Source: PCRC01 sp017848435
GTDB taxonomy: Bacteria; Pseudomonadota; Gammaproteobacteria; Burkholderiales; Burkholderiaceae_C
Assembly: GCA_965284315.1 (NCBI GenBank)
Contig: OZ260072.1
Span: 2,046,001-2,110,000, forward strand
Direction of reading: 5' to 3'
DNA length: 64,000 nucleotides
Below are positions 25,368-33,757 of the stretch, piece by piece (the first letter of the stretch is position 1; the number at the start of each line of letters is the position of its first letter). A program made the position numbers and the translations under genes. The notes below the pieces were generated by a model. That model was not told the DNA's origin and searched no databases. It saw nothing but the letters and a program-made list of their open reading frames with translations.

Positions 25368-26236
25368 CGCCAGACCTGTTTGAAGAAGGCGCCAAGCGAC
25401 TGGCCGCTCGGCAAGAGAAGGTCCAGGGCAACACCGAGTCCGGTGGCCGCGCCGCCGGCTTCTCGCGCATCGGCACGCCGGGCGAGGTGGACGTCACCCA
25501 CGGCCGCATCCTGTACCTGGAAGACGTGAGCGTCAGCTTTGACGGCTTCAAGGCCATCAACCAGTTGAGCCTGGACATCGCCCCCGGGGAACTGCGCTGC
25601 ATCATCGGTCCCAACGGTGCCGGCAAGACGACGATGATGGACATCATCACCGGCAAGACCCGGCCCAACAGCGGCACGGTGTTCTTCGGCAGCACCATTG
25701 ATTTGCTGCGCCACAACGAACCCGAAATCGCCGCCCTGGGCATTGGCCGCAAGTTCCAGAAGCCCACCGTGTTCGAGCAGCTCAGCGTGTTCGAGAACCT
25801 GGAGCTGGCGCTGAAGACGCACAAGGGCGTGAAGTCGTCGATGTTCTTCAAGCTCGACTCGGCGCAGAAAGACCGGCTGGCCGAGGTGCTGCACACCATC
25901 CACCTGGCCGAGTCGGTGACCCGCATGGCCGGCAACCTGAGCCACGGCCAGAAGCAGTGGCTGGAGATTGGCATGCTGCTAATGCAAGACCCGAAGCTCT
26001 TGCTTTTGGATGAACCCGTTGCAGGGATGACGGATGAAGAGACTGCGCGAACCGCCGAGTTGTTTTTGACTTTGAAAGGCAAACACTCGTTGATGGTGGT
26101 GGAACACGACATGTCGTTCATTCGCACCATCTCGGACATCGTGACGGTGTTGTGTGATGGGTCGGTGTTGGCGCAGGGGACTCTGGACGAGGTGCAGGCG
26201 GATGAGCGGGTGATTGAGGTGTATCTTGGTCGTTAG
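25364..26236 (+). CDS. urtD: UrtD, urea ABC transporter ATPase
   Basis: 290-aa ATP-binding subunit. Walker A GPNGAGKTT, signature NLSHGQKQWLEIGMLLM, Walker B LLLLDEPVAGM and switch His in VVEHDMSF. A ~40-residue N-terminal extension precedes the ATPase domain. From about 25980 to the stop the codon usage shifts toward TTG and GAT and lower GC compared with the 5' half, which suggests a recombined segment. Confidence 0.95.
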   Translation: MTPDLFEEGAKRLAARQEKVQGNTESGGRAAGFSRIGTPGEVDVTHGRILYLEDVSVSFDGFKAINQLSLDIAPGELRCIIGPNGAGKTTMMDIITGKTRPNSGTVFFGSTIDLLRHNEPEIAALGIGRKFQKPTVFEQLSVFENLELALKTHKGVKSSMFFKLDSAQKDRLAEVLHTIHLAESVTRMAGNLSHGQKQWLEIGMLLMQDPKLLLLDEPVAGMTDEETARTAELFLTLKGKHSLMVVEHDMSFIRTISDIVTVLCDGSVLAQGTLDEVQADERVIEVYLGR

Positions 26237-26253
26237 TTTTTGCCGCTTTTGTG

Positions 26254-26273
26254 GGCCGGGCCGAGACCCGGCC
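26254..26273. repeat. Hairpin between urtD and urtE
   Basis: Perfect 7-bp stem GGCCGGG / CCCGGCC with a 6-nt loop in the 63-bp urtD-urtE gap. No T run follows; probably a processing or stability element. Confidence 0.5.
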
Positions 26274-26299
26274 ATGTCCTTTAGCCGGAGCGAAAAGAC

Positions 26300-26992
26300 A
26301 TGCTCACAGTAAAAAACATCAACCAATACTACGGCGGCTCCCACATCCTGCGAGACGTCAGCTTCCAAGCCCAGCAAGGCAAAGTGACCGTGCTGCTCGG
26401 AAGAAACGGCGTCGGCAAAACCACGCTGCTGAAAAGCCTGATGGGTCTGGTCGCCATCAAGACCGGCAGCATCGAGTTCAACGGCCAACCCATCCAAGCC
26501 ACAACGCCCTACGAACGCGCCCGCGCTGGCATCGGCTTCGTCCCGCAGGGCCGTGAAATCTTCGCGCGGCTCACGGTGGAAGAGAACCTGAAAATGGGGC
26601 TGGCTTACAAGAAGGCGGGCACACCGGTTCCGGCCGAGCTGTACGAGCTGTTTCCGGTGCTGAAGCAAATGCTGAACCGGCGTGGCGGTGATTTGTCGGG
26701 CGGGCAGCAGCAGCAGCTGGCGATCGCGCGGGCGCTGGCCGCCGGGCCGAAGCTGCTGATCCTGGACGAGCCGACCGAAGGCATCCAGCCCAGCATCATC
26801 AAGGACATTGGCCGGGTGATCCGCATGCTGGCCGACCGGGGCGACATGGCGATCGTGCTGGTGGAGCAGTACTACGACTTTGCCGAGGAGCTGGCCGACG
26901 ACTACCTCGTCATGGAGCGCGGCGAGTTCATTGCCCGTGGGCCGGGCAGCGAGATGGTGGAGAAGGGCATCCGCCAGCTGGTGGCCATTTAG
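26300..26992 (+). CDS. urtE: UrtE, urea ABC transporter ATPase
   Basis: 230-aa ATP-binding subunit (LivF type). Walker A GRNGVGKTT, Q-loop region FVPQGREIFARLTVEENL, signature DLSGGQQQQLAIARAL, Walker B LLILDEPTEGIQPS and switch His replaced by Gln (LVEQYYDFA), as is usual in LivF/UrtE. Last gene of the urt operon. Its first ~100 codons share the lower-GC character of the urtD 3' end. Confidence 0.96.
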   Translation: MLTVKNINQYYGGSHILRDVSFQAQQGKVTVLLGRNGVGKTTLLKSLMGLVAIKTGSIEFNGQPIQATTPYERARAGIGFVPQGREIFARLTVEENLKMGLAYKKAGTPVPAELYELFPVLKQMLNRRGGDLSGGQQQQLAIARALAAGPKLLILDEPTEGIQPSIIKDIGRVIRMLADRGDMAIVLVEQYYDFAEELADDYLVMERGEFIARGPGSEMVEKGIRQLVAI

Positions 26993-27028
26993 GCACTTTG
27001 GGGGCTTGGCCGGGGCTTGTTCGCCCTG

Positions 27029-27092
27029 TTTTCAAGCCAAATTGGCCGCAAGCCTCAGCCAATCCTTATGGTTAAGCTACTGTATTCATAGC
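27029..27092 (+). repeat. Dispersed ~60-bp repeat, copy C
   Basis: TTTTCAAGCCAAATTGGCC, AAGCCTCAG, then AAGCTACTGTATTCATAGC. It lies in the 151-bp gap between urtE and the CDF-like gene. Confidence 0.72.
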
Positions 27093-27143
27093 GCGTGCAT
27101 ACTGCTGGAAGTTTGCCACCGCCGTCACCACAGAGCCGCCCGC

Positions 27144-27773
27144 ATGCCCCCAGACCGCACTGAGCCCAGCCCCGACCGACAGACGGACGCCCTTGCTTCC
27201 GGGCTGCGCAAAACCATTGCGATCGTCGCGCTGGCGAACCTCGCGTATTTCTTCATTGAATTCGCGGTGGCCCGGTACATTGGCTCGGTGTCGTTGTTCG
27301 CGGACAGCGTCGACTTCCTGGAGGACGCCGCTGTCAACAGCCTCATCCTGATGGCGCTGGGCTGGTCTTTGGCTGCCCGCGCCCGCGTGGGCATGGCCAT
27401 GGCGGGGGTGCTTTTGCTGCCTGCGCTGGCCTTTCTCTGGACGCTTTGGAACAAGTTCCAGGCCCCTGTGCCGCCGGAGCCCTGGCTGCTGTCGGCAAGC
27501 GGCCTGGGGGCTCTCGCGGTCAACCTTGCCTGTGCCCGCGCCCTCGCGCGGTTCCGTCACCACAGCGGGAGCCTGACCAAGGCCGCTTTCCTGTCGGCGC
27601 GGAACGACGCACTGGCCAACGTGGCCATCGTCGGTGCCGGGGTTCTGACCCTGTTCTGGCCTTCCCATTGGCCCGATGTGGTGGTGGGGCTGGGCATCGC
27701 CTTCATGAACGCCGACGCGGCGCGTGAAGTGTGGGAAGCCGCCAGGCAGGAGCAAGCCGAGGCCTCGGCCTGA
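27144..27773 (+). CDS. CDF-like cation transporter family protein
   Basis: 209-aa membrane protein with five to six hydrophobic spans, resembling the membrane half of cation diffusion facilitators and lacking their C-terminal cytoplasmic domain. The second-span motif is LFADSVDFLED, giving D57xxxD61 in place of the zinc-type HxxxD; the fifth-span motif LSARNDALANV keeps D155 but has S151 where CDF pumps usually have His. Metal specificity is therefore uncertain, or the site may be weakened. It lies between urtE and eptA with its own leader. Confidence 0.7.
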   Translation: MPPDRTEPSPDRQTDALASGLRKTIAIVALANLAYFFIEFAVARYIGSVSLFADSVDFLEDAAVNSLILMALGWSLAARARVGMAMAGVLLLPALAFLWTLWNKFQAPVPPEPWLLSASGLGALAVNLACARALARFRHHSGSLTKAAFLSARNDALANVAIVGAGVLTLFWPSHWPDVVVGLGIAFMNADAAREVWEAARQEQAEASA

Positions 27774-27776
27774 CGC

Positions 27777-29531
27777 TCACGGCTTTACGGTAGCCACCAG
27801 TTTGGCCGCGCCAGCGCAGCGCGCGTAGACGTCCATGGGCGGCTGGTAGGCGCTGGTTTTCAGGTCCAGCAGGCCCAGCACCGAGTGGAAGTAGTTGTCG
27901 TGCGAGACCGGGCCATCGAGCTGGCGCAGGCAGTCGGTGCGCACCGTGCTGCGCTGCTCGAAGCCGGGCGACAGCCAGGTGATCCACGGCACGTGCTTCT
28001 GCACGTCTGGCGCCATGGCGTAGGGCATGCCGTGCAGGTAGAGGTTGTTTTCCCCGAGCGATTCACCGTGGTCGGCAACGTAGACCATGGCGGTGCTGGC
28101 GGTGTCGCTGCGGGTTTTGAGCCACCGGACGGTGCTGGCCAGAAAGTGGTCGGTGTAGGCGATGGTGTTGTCGTAAGCATTGACCAGTTCCTCGCGGCTG
28201 CAGTTTTGCAGCGCGTTGCTGGTGCATTCCGGCATGAAGCGTTTGAAGGCCTGGGGGCTGCGTTCGTAATACGCCGGGCCGTGGCTGCCGATTTGGTGCA
28301 GCACCACCACCACGCCGCGTGCGCGGCGTTCGGCAGGCAACGCGGCGATGCGGGTGTCCAAGTCTTTCAGCATCATGCCGTCGTAGCAGCTCTCGCCAAC
28401 GCACAGTGCCGGGTCTTTCAGGTCGGTGGTGCTGGCGGTCGGGACGCGGTCGCACACGCCCTTGCAGCCGGCCTGGTTGTCCACCCACAGCACCGCCAGG
28501 CCGGCGCGCTGGACCACGTCGAGCAGGTTCTCGTGGTTGTTCTTTCGGCTTTCATAACCGCTGCGCTGCAGGTGCGAGAACATGCACGGCACCGAGGCCG
28601 CGGTGCTGGTGCCGCAGGACCACGCGTCGCGGAAACTCGCCAGGTTTTCTTTCGCCAGCTCCGGCGTGGTGTCGCGCCCATAGCCGTTGATGCCAAAGTT
28701 GCCGCTGCGGCCGGTCTCGCCCAGCACCAGCACCAGCAGGGGCGGTTTGGTCTGCTGTGCGTAGCTGGCGCCCAGCTGCACGTCTTCGCCCAGCGGCAGC
28801 AGCACCTTGGGGTCGCGTTTGGCCGACATGTTGGCCAGGCTGCCCACCGCCACCAGCGTGTTGAACGGGTTGACCTGGTAGCGCACCTCCTTGTGGTTGC
28901 GCACGGTGGACGACAGGGTCTGGAAGCTGGCAAACAGCGCGCCCGCCACCACCGTAGCCGACAGCCCCACCAGCAGCGCGTTGCCCCCGGCGCGGCGCGG
29001 CCAGCGGCCGTAGTGCACCGGTGTGCGCCACAGCCACACCGCAGGGGCCACCGCCAGCACGCCCAGCGTGGCAAACAGCCAGGGGTTCAACAGGCCGGCG
29101 GCTTCCAGCCGGTCGGTCTGGAACACGTTGCGGACCATGGTGGCGTCGATCACCACGCCGTAGGTGAGCATGAAATACACGCTGCTGGCCGAGATGAACA
29201 GCAGCACCGTGATGGCGGGCTTGAGCGTCCAGCGCCAGGCCAGCAGGCCCAGCAGCAGCGCGGTGCCGGCGGTCAGCATCACCAGCAGGCTGGTGCCAAA
29301 GGCCCAGCCCCGCACACCGTCCAGCAGCTGCAGGGTCTTGAGGGTGTGCCACAGCGCCAGGTTGCCAAAACTCGCCAGCCAGAGGCTGCTGAGACCAATC
29401 ACCCAGGCCGGGTGGCGCGGTACCTGGGTGGCCAGGGCGTGGGTGTCTATCTGGGTCGGCAGCGCGCGGTTGGCGGCGGTGACGAGCGGTGTGGCATGCA
29501 TGCGCAGCGGGGGAAGGGGGGGGAATCGCAT
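27777..29531 (-). CDS. eptA: Phosphoethanolamine-lipid A transferase (EptA family)
   Basis: 584 aa. Five N-terminal membrane spans (to ~residue 210) and a periplasmic sulfatase-like domain. The metal and nucleophile motifs are present: LVLGETGR, the CGTSTAASVPCMFS block with the nucleophilic Thr, HQIGSHGPAYYER and VYVADHGESLGE. Multiple Cys pairs fit disulfides of this family. Adds phosphoethanolamine to lipid A and lowers binding of cationic peptides such as polymyxin. It starts 1 bp after the PAP2 gene and lies beside a PmrAB-like two-component system. Confidence 0.92.
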   Translation of the reverse strand: MRFPPLPPLRMHATPLVTAANRALPTQIDTHALATQVPRHPAWVIGLSSLWLASFGNLALWHTLKTLQLLDGVRGWAFGTSLLVMLTAGTALLLGLLAWRWTLKPAITVLLFISASSVYFMLTYGVVIDATMVRNVFQTDRLEAAGLLNPWLFATLGVLAVAPAVWLWRTPVHYGRWPRRAGGNALLVGLSATVVAGALFASFQTLSSTVRNHKEVRYQVNPFNTLVAVGSLANMSAKRDPKVLLPLGEDVQLGASYAQQTKPPLLVLVLGETGRSGNFGINGYGRDTTPELAKENLASFRDAWSCGTSTAASVPCMFSHLQRSGYESRKNNHENLLDVVQRAGLAVLWVDNQAGCKGVCDRVPTASTTDLKDPALCVGESCYDGMMLKDLDTRIAALPAERRARGVVVVLHQIGSHGPAYYERSPQAFKRFMPECTSNALQNCSREELVNAYDNTIAYTDHFLASTVRWLKTRSDTASTAMVYVADHGESLGENNLYLHGMPYAMAPDVQKHVPWITWLSPGFEQRSTVRTDCLRQLDGPVSHDNYFHSVLGLLDLKTSAYQPPMDVYARCAGAAKLVATVKP

Positions 29532-29532
29532 G

Positions 29533-30234
29533 TCAGTCGCCAGTGGGGGTCAGCGCGGCCGGGCGGGCCAGCAGGGGAAGCAGGCTGTCGGTGGCCCAGG
29601 CGGTGCACCAGCAAAGCCAGCCGGTCCACAGCGTGTGGCTCATGAAGTGGGCGCCGCGCAGCTGCTGGGCCACACCGAGTACCAGTCCGGCGGCCAGCGC
29701 ACCGGCCAGCCAGCGCCGTGCCAACGTGGGCGAGGCCTGGCGGAAAGCGAAGTAGCCGCCCACGAACGCAAAGCCGGAGGACGCGTGCCCGGCCGGGAAG
29801 CAGCGGCCACCGCCACCGTCGGCCACGCCAAAGCCGGTCCAGTGCAGGGTGTAGCGGGCCACGCCGCCAAAGTTGGCCAGGTCCCAGGGGCAGCTGGTGG
29901 CGCTGAACGACTTCAGCGTGCTGATGACCACCACCGAGACCAGTGCCGTCACCACCAGCTGCACCCGGCGCTGGGGCGTGATGCCGCCAAACCAGCCCAC
30001 GGGCCACCAGACCGCCAGGCTCAGGGCCAGCAACAGCAGCCAGGAGGCGATGCGGCCGCCCTCGTGCAGCACGCTGGTCAGCAGCCAGTGGTCGCGCAGC
30101 GGGAAACCGGCGGTGTCGGCCATCTGGCTGGCCAGCCACAGGTCCAGGCCGGAGAAGTCCCAGGCCAGCAGCAGGCCAAACGCCAACACGGTGGCGGCGC
30201 CCAGGCGCCAAGGGTCAGAAGAGGGGGTGTGCAT
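29533..30234 (-). CDS. PAP2-family lipid phosphatase
   Basis: 233-aa membrane protein with about six spans. The PAP2 triad motifs are KSFSATSCPWDL, CFPAGHASSGF and RGAHFMSHTLWT (all key Lys, His and Arg residues present). Its position directly upstream of eptA and divergent from pmrAB suggests lipid A dephosphorylation (LpxE-like) or undecaprenyl-phosphate-linked lipid A modification; which one cannot be told from sequence alone. Confidence 0.88.
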   Translation of the reverse strand: MHTPSSDPWRLGAATVLAFGLLLAWDFSGLDLWLASQMADTAGFPLRDHWLLTSVLHEGGRIASWLLLLALSLAVWWPVGWFGGITPQRRVQLVVTALVSVVVISTLKSFSATSCPWDLANFGGVARYTLHWTGFGVADGGGGRCFPAGHASSGFAFVGGYFAFRQASPTLARRWLAGALAAGLVLGVAQQLRGAHFMSHTLWTGWLCWCTAWATDSLLPLLARPAALTPTGD

Positions 30235-30258
30235 GGGTGCCGAGCATCGGGCCGACGC

Positions 30259-30289
30259 CTTAAGGCATTCTTAAGTGCGCATTCTTAAG
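30259..30289. promoter_or_regulatory. Three CTTAAG boxes, PmrA-box-like
   Basis: CTTAAG occurs at 30259, 30270 and 30284. The first two form CTTAAGGCATTCTTAAG, a direct repeat with 5-bp spacing as in PmrA boxes (consensus yTTAAk-N5-yTTAAk). The site is in the 77-bp divergent gap between PAP2-eptA and pmrA, 23-53 bp before the pmrA ATG. Confidence 0.72.
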
Positions 30290-30311
30290 CGCTACAGCGC
30301 ACAATCTGGCC

Positions 30312-30998
30312 ATGCGAGTACTGGTGGTGGAAGACGATGCGGGCATTGCCGTGGGCTTGGGCGCCAACCTGCGCCAGCAGGGCTGGGCTGTGGACAGCGT
30401 GGACAGCGTGGCCCAGGCCTGGTCGGCGCTGTGCGCCGAGCCGTTCGACGTGGTGCTGCTCGACCTGGGCCTGCGCGACGGGGACGGTGGCGAGGTGCTG
30501 CGCCGCCTGCGCCAGAACACCGGCAGCCGCCTGCCGGCGCCCGCCACGCCGGTGCTGATCATGACCGCGCGCGACCAGGTGGCCTCGCGCATTGCCGGGC
30601 TCGACATGGGCGCCGACGACTACGTCACCAAACCCTTTGACATGGCCGAGCTGGCCGCCCGCATGCGCGCGCTGCGCCGCCGCGCGGAGGGGCGGGCGCA
30701 ACCGCTGTTGCGGCACGGGCCGCTGGCGATTGACCCAGCCGCCCGCAGCGTGACGCTGGACGGCGTGCCGGTCGAGCTGTCGGGCCGGGAGTTTGGTGTG
30801 CTGCTGGCATTGCTGGAGGTCAGCCCCCGGGTGCTGTCGCGCCAGCAGATCGAGGCCAAGCTCTACAGCTGGGACAGCGTGCTCGGCAGCAATGCGGTGG
30901 AGGTGCATGTGCACCACCTGCGCAAGAAGCTGGGCGAGAACACCATCCGCACGATGCGGGGGGTGGGTTACTTTATGGCGATCAAGGACACGCCATGA
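30312..30998 (+). CDS. pmrA: PmrA/QseB-type OmpR response regulator
   Basis: 228 aa: receiver (VLVVEDDAGIAVGL, phospho-Asp in VVLLDLGLRDGDGG, TA in IMTAR, K in YVTKPFDMAEL) and winged-helix OmpR domain (SGREFGVLLALLEV, SNAVEVHVHHLRKKLG, IRTMRGVGYFM). It overlaps the sensor kinase gene by 4 bp. With CTTAAG boxes upstream and eptA next door, it is best read as the local PmrA, probably activating eptA and itself; QseB is the alternative name in some genomes. Confidence 0.88.
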   Translation: MRVLVVEDDAGIAVGLGANLRQQGWAVDSVDSVAQAWSALCAEPFDVVLLDLGLRDGDGGEVLRRLRQNTGSRLPAPATPVLIMTARDQVASRIAGLDMGADDYVTKPFDMAELAARMRALRRRAEGRAQPLLRHGPLAIDPAARSVTLDGVPVELSGREFGVLLALLEVSPRVLSRQQIEAKLYSWDSVLGSNAVEVHVHHLRKKLGENTIRTMRGVGYFMAIKDTP

Positions 30999-32365
30999 AT
31001 GCCATGTCACTCACCAACCACCTGCTGCGCTGGACCCTGGGCACGCTCACCCTGGTGTGGGTCAGCTTCATTGTTGTCGCTTACCTGACCGGTGTGCACG
31101 AGTCCGAAGAACTGACCGATGGCCACCTGGCCAGCGTGGTGGCCCTGCTGGCCAGCCAGCGTGGTGCCCAGACGGCCACCTGGACCGAGTCCACCCGACT
31201 GCCCACCCGACCCGATCTGCGCAGCCACGACTACCAACAGTCGCTGAGCGTGTTCGTCTGGAACGCGGCCGGGCAGTTGCTCACCCGAACTGGCGATGCG
31301 CCGGTGCCGGCCTTTGACCCGGAAGAAGGTTTTGCCACGCTGGAACTGGGGCAGCCCGTGGTGGCCTGGCGCAGCTTTTCCCGTTGGGACAGTCCCGCCG
31401 GCAGCGAGCGCCGCAAGGTGATGGCCTTGCTGTCGCTGGAAGAACGCCATGAGCTGGCGCAGGACATTTCGGAAGAGATTGTGGTGCCTGGTTTCTTCCT
31501 GTTGCCGGTGGTCGCGCTGGTACTGGGCCTGGCGGTCCGCAAGGGCTTGCGCCCGCTGTACGACCTGTCGCGTGACGTGGATGCACTCGACCCACGCCAT
31601 GCCATGCCTCTGCGCGACCTGCATCCGCATGAGGAATTCCGCGCCGTGGTGCGGTCGATCAACACCCTGGTCGAGCGGCAGCACAGCACGCTGGAGCGCG
31701 AGCGCCAGCTGGCCAGTGAACTGGCGCACGAACTGCGCACGCCACTGGCTTCGCTCGCGCTGCAGGCGCGCTCTCTGCGGACTGCCGGGGTGGATCCCGA
31801 AGGCCAAGCCATCGCACTGGCCCAGTTGGAGCAAGACGCCTTGCGTGCAGGCGAGGTGCTGTCGCACCTGCTGGTCCTGGCCCGGGCCAGCCGCACCGAG
31901 ATGGCCGAGACCGTGCAGGCCATGGACCTCGACGCGCTGGCGCGCGAGGTGGTGGCCAGCTACGCGCAGGCTGCGGTGGACACTGGGCACGAACTGGCGC
32001 TGGTCAGCCCTGGGCCGTTCACCCTGCGGGGGCACCCGGTGTTGCTGGGCCTGGCGTTGCGCAATTTGGTGGAGAACGCCCTGCGGCACACGCCGGCGGG
32101 CACCACCGTCGAGGTACAACTGGACCCTGTGGCTGGCTGGTGCCAGGTGGTGGACAACGGTCAGCGCACCACGGAAGCGAGGGGGGGCGCCGCCCCTGCG
32201 CCGGCCGAATGGGGCCTGGGGCTGGGCCTGGGGCACCGGGTGGTGGCCAAAATCGCGGCCATCCACAACGCCCGTTTCAGCCACGCGGTGCTGGCCGCAC
32301 CGCAGTCGGGCTGGGCCGCCTACCGGCTGGCGTTTGAGGTGGACGCCGCGCCGGCCGCGACCTGA
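30995..32365 (+). CDS. pmrB: PmrB/QseC-type sensor histidine kinase
   Basis: 456 aa. Two membrane spans (about 17-37 and 165-185) enclose a ~125-residue periplasmic sensor region rich in acidic residues. HisKA motif SELAHELRTPLASL, N-box NLVENALRHTPAG, and a compact G2 box GLGLGLGHRVV. The G1 region (VVDNGQRTTEARGG) is degenerate after DNG. Partner of the response regulator upstream. Confidence 0.87.
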   Translation: MNAMSLTNHLLRWTLGTLTLVWVSFIVVAYLTGVHESEELTDGHLASVVALLASQRGAQTATWTESTRLPTRPDLRSHDYQQSLSVFVWNAAGQLLTRTGDAPVPAFDPEEGFATLELGQPVVAWRSFSRWDSPAGSERRKVMALLSLEERHELAQDISEEIVVPGFFLLPVVALVLGLAVRKGLRPLYDLSRDVDALDPRHAMPLRDLHPHEEFRAVVRSINTLVERQHSTLERERQLASELAHELRTPLASLALQARSLRTAGVDPEGQAIALAQLEQDALRAGEVLSHLLVLARASRTEMAETVQAMDLDALAREVVASYAQAAVDTGHELALVSPGPFTLRGHPVLLGLALRNLVENALRHTPAGTTVEVQLDPVAGWCQVVDNGQRTTEARGGAAPAPAEWGLGLGLGHRVVAKIAAIHNARFSHAVLAAPQSGWAAYRLAFEVDAAPAAT

Positions 32366-32371
32366 CCGCGC

Positions 32372-33091
32372 TCAGCAGCCCAGCACGTCGGCCAGTGCCA
32401 GCAGGTCGCGGCAGTGCAGGTTGTTGCCGGGCTGGGGCGACACGTCCTTGGGCTGGCTGGCACCAAACTCCAGCGGCCGTTCGATGTAGGTGGTCTGCAG
32501 GCCGCAGGCACGGGCGCCGGCCAGGTCATCGTGGTGGGCGGCCACCAGCATCACGTCGGCGGGCGGCACGTCGAACACCTTGGCCACGCCCAGGTAGGTG
32601 GCCGGGTCGGGCTTGTAGGCGCGGAAAACTTCGGCCGAGAGCACACAGTCCCACGGCAAACCGGCGCGCTTGGCCATGCGGGTCAACAGGCCGATGTTGC
32701 CGTTGGAGAGGGAACAAATGGTGAAGCGCTGCTTGAGCCGGGTGAGGCCGGCCACGCTGTCGGGCCAGGCGTCGAGCCGGTGCCAGACGCGGTTGAGGTC
32801 GTGGCGCTCGGCCTCGCTCAGGTGGGCCAGGCCGAAGGTGGGCAGGATGCCGTCGAGCACCCTGCGGTGCAGGTCGTCGATCAAGGTCCAGCCGAGTTCG
32901 CCGCTGGCGACGCGGGCCATGGCCGGTTTGTAGCCGGCGCGCCAGGCCAGCGCAAAGGCGTTGCCGTCCACACCGGGGTGGCGTTCGGCCATCTCGCGCA
33001 CGATGCTGCCGTGCCAGTCCACCACAGTGCCAAAAATGTCAAACGCCAGCACCTGGGTGCTGGCGTGGGGGGTGTGAGCGGGTGTGGCCAT
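32372..33091 (-). CDS. Haloacid dehalogenase, type II (HAD)
   Basis: 239-aa HAD hydrolase close to L-2-haloacid dehalogenase. Nucleophile D18 in AFDIFGTVVD, SNGN as motif II, lysine in FRAYKPDPATYLG, and motif IV VAAHHDDLAGARACGL. Could hydrolyse short 2-haloacids, or act on a natural phosphate ester or haloacid analogue. Convergent with pmrB (6-bp gap). Confidence 0.85.
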   Translation of the reverse strand: MATPAHTPHASTQVLAFDIFGTVVDWHGSIVREMAERHPGVDGNAFALAWRAGYKPAMARVASGELGWTLIDDLHRRVLDGILPTFGLAHLSEAERHDLNRVWHRLDAWPDSVAGLTRLKQRFTICSLSNGNIGLLTRMAKRAGLPWDCVLSAEVFRAYKPDPATYLGVAKVFDVPPADVMLVAAHHDDLAGARACGLQTTYIERPLEFGASQPKDVSPQPGNNLHCRDLLALADVLGC

Positions 33092-33127
33092 GCCGACAGT
33101 CTAAGTCGGCAGGCGTCCCAGGTCGTG

Positions 33128-33628
33128 TCAGCGCGCTGGCAGCACCAGGATCGGGCCGTTGGTTTGGGCCTCGAAGGTCACCACAGGCTCGCCAGCGGGG
33201 ATCGCGACCGTTTCGGTTTCGCGCAGCACGCCACCCCCGGGCACGCTGCCGCTGGCGCTGCCGTAGCCCAGCACGCGGGCCACGCAGGCGGTCTGGGCGT
33301 CGCCGCTCAGGGGCTTGCAGCGCGCCACCGCGTTGGCCTGGAACTGGCTGCCGTTGTTGTCCAGCTTGCCGGCGCGTTTGTCGGCCGCGGCGTTGGCGCT
33401 TTCGCGCAGGCAGGTGGTCTTGTCTTGCTGGGTGACGCCGTTCAGGCAGGCGCTGCGTTCGCTCTGGGCGTTGCCAGAAGCGTCGATGCCGGTGACCACG
33501 CCGGTCTGGCCGTCGGGCCCGGCAATCACCTGTGCGGTGGCGGCACCCACCGCCAGCAAGGCGGTCAGGCCAAAGGCCAGCAGGGCGTGGTGGCTGTGGT
33601 TCACGGAAGACGTTGGTGGGGTGTTCAT
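33128..33628 (-). CDS. Secreted hypothetical protein with paired Cys
   Basis: 166 aa with a signal peptide (hydrophobic core LLAFGLTALLAVGAAT, cleavage near TAQ). The mature part has four Cys in two pairs (ACLNGV...TCLRES and RCKPL...ACVARV), suggesting two disulfide loops of a repeat-like unit, and ends VTFEAQTNGPILVLPAR. I do not recognise the family. ATG at 33628 with GAGG upstream; a TTG five codons earlier is unlikely. GTCCTACA occurs 107 bp upstream in the same orientation. Confidence 0.78.
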   Translation of the reverse strand: MNTPPTSSVNHSHHALLAFGLTALLAVGAATAQVIAGPDGQTGVVTGIDASGNAQSERSACLNGVTQQDKTTCLRESANAAADKRAGKLDNNGSQFQANAVARCKPLSGDAQTACVARVLGYGSASGSVPGGGVLRETETVAIPAGEPVVTFEAQTNGPILVLPAR

Positions 33629-33757
33629 GGTGTGCCTCGTCAATTTGAATCTGATGAAGCAAGTCTAGGAACGCGTGCCCGCGCCAACAGCCAGAGAACG
33701 CCGCCTGCGCGGGCTGGCGCGCAGCGCATGCGGGTGTAGGACAGGGCCTTGCAGCCC

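Noticed and set aside
27885..29645. 586-codon open frame antisense to eptA
   Set aside because: No motif; eptA on the minus strand has all catalytic blocks.
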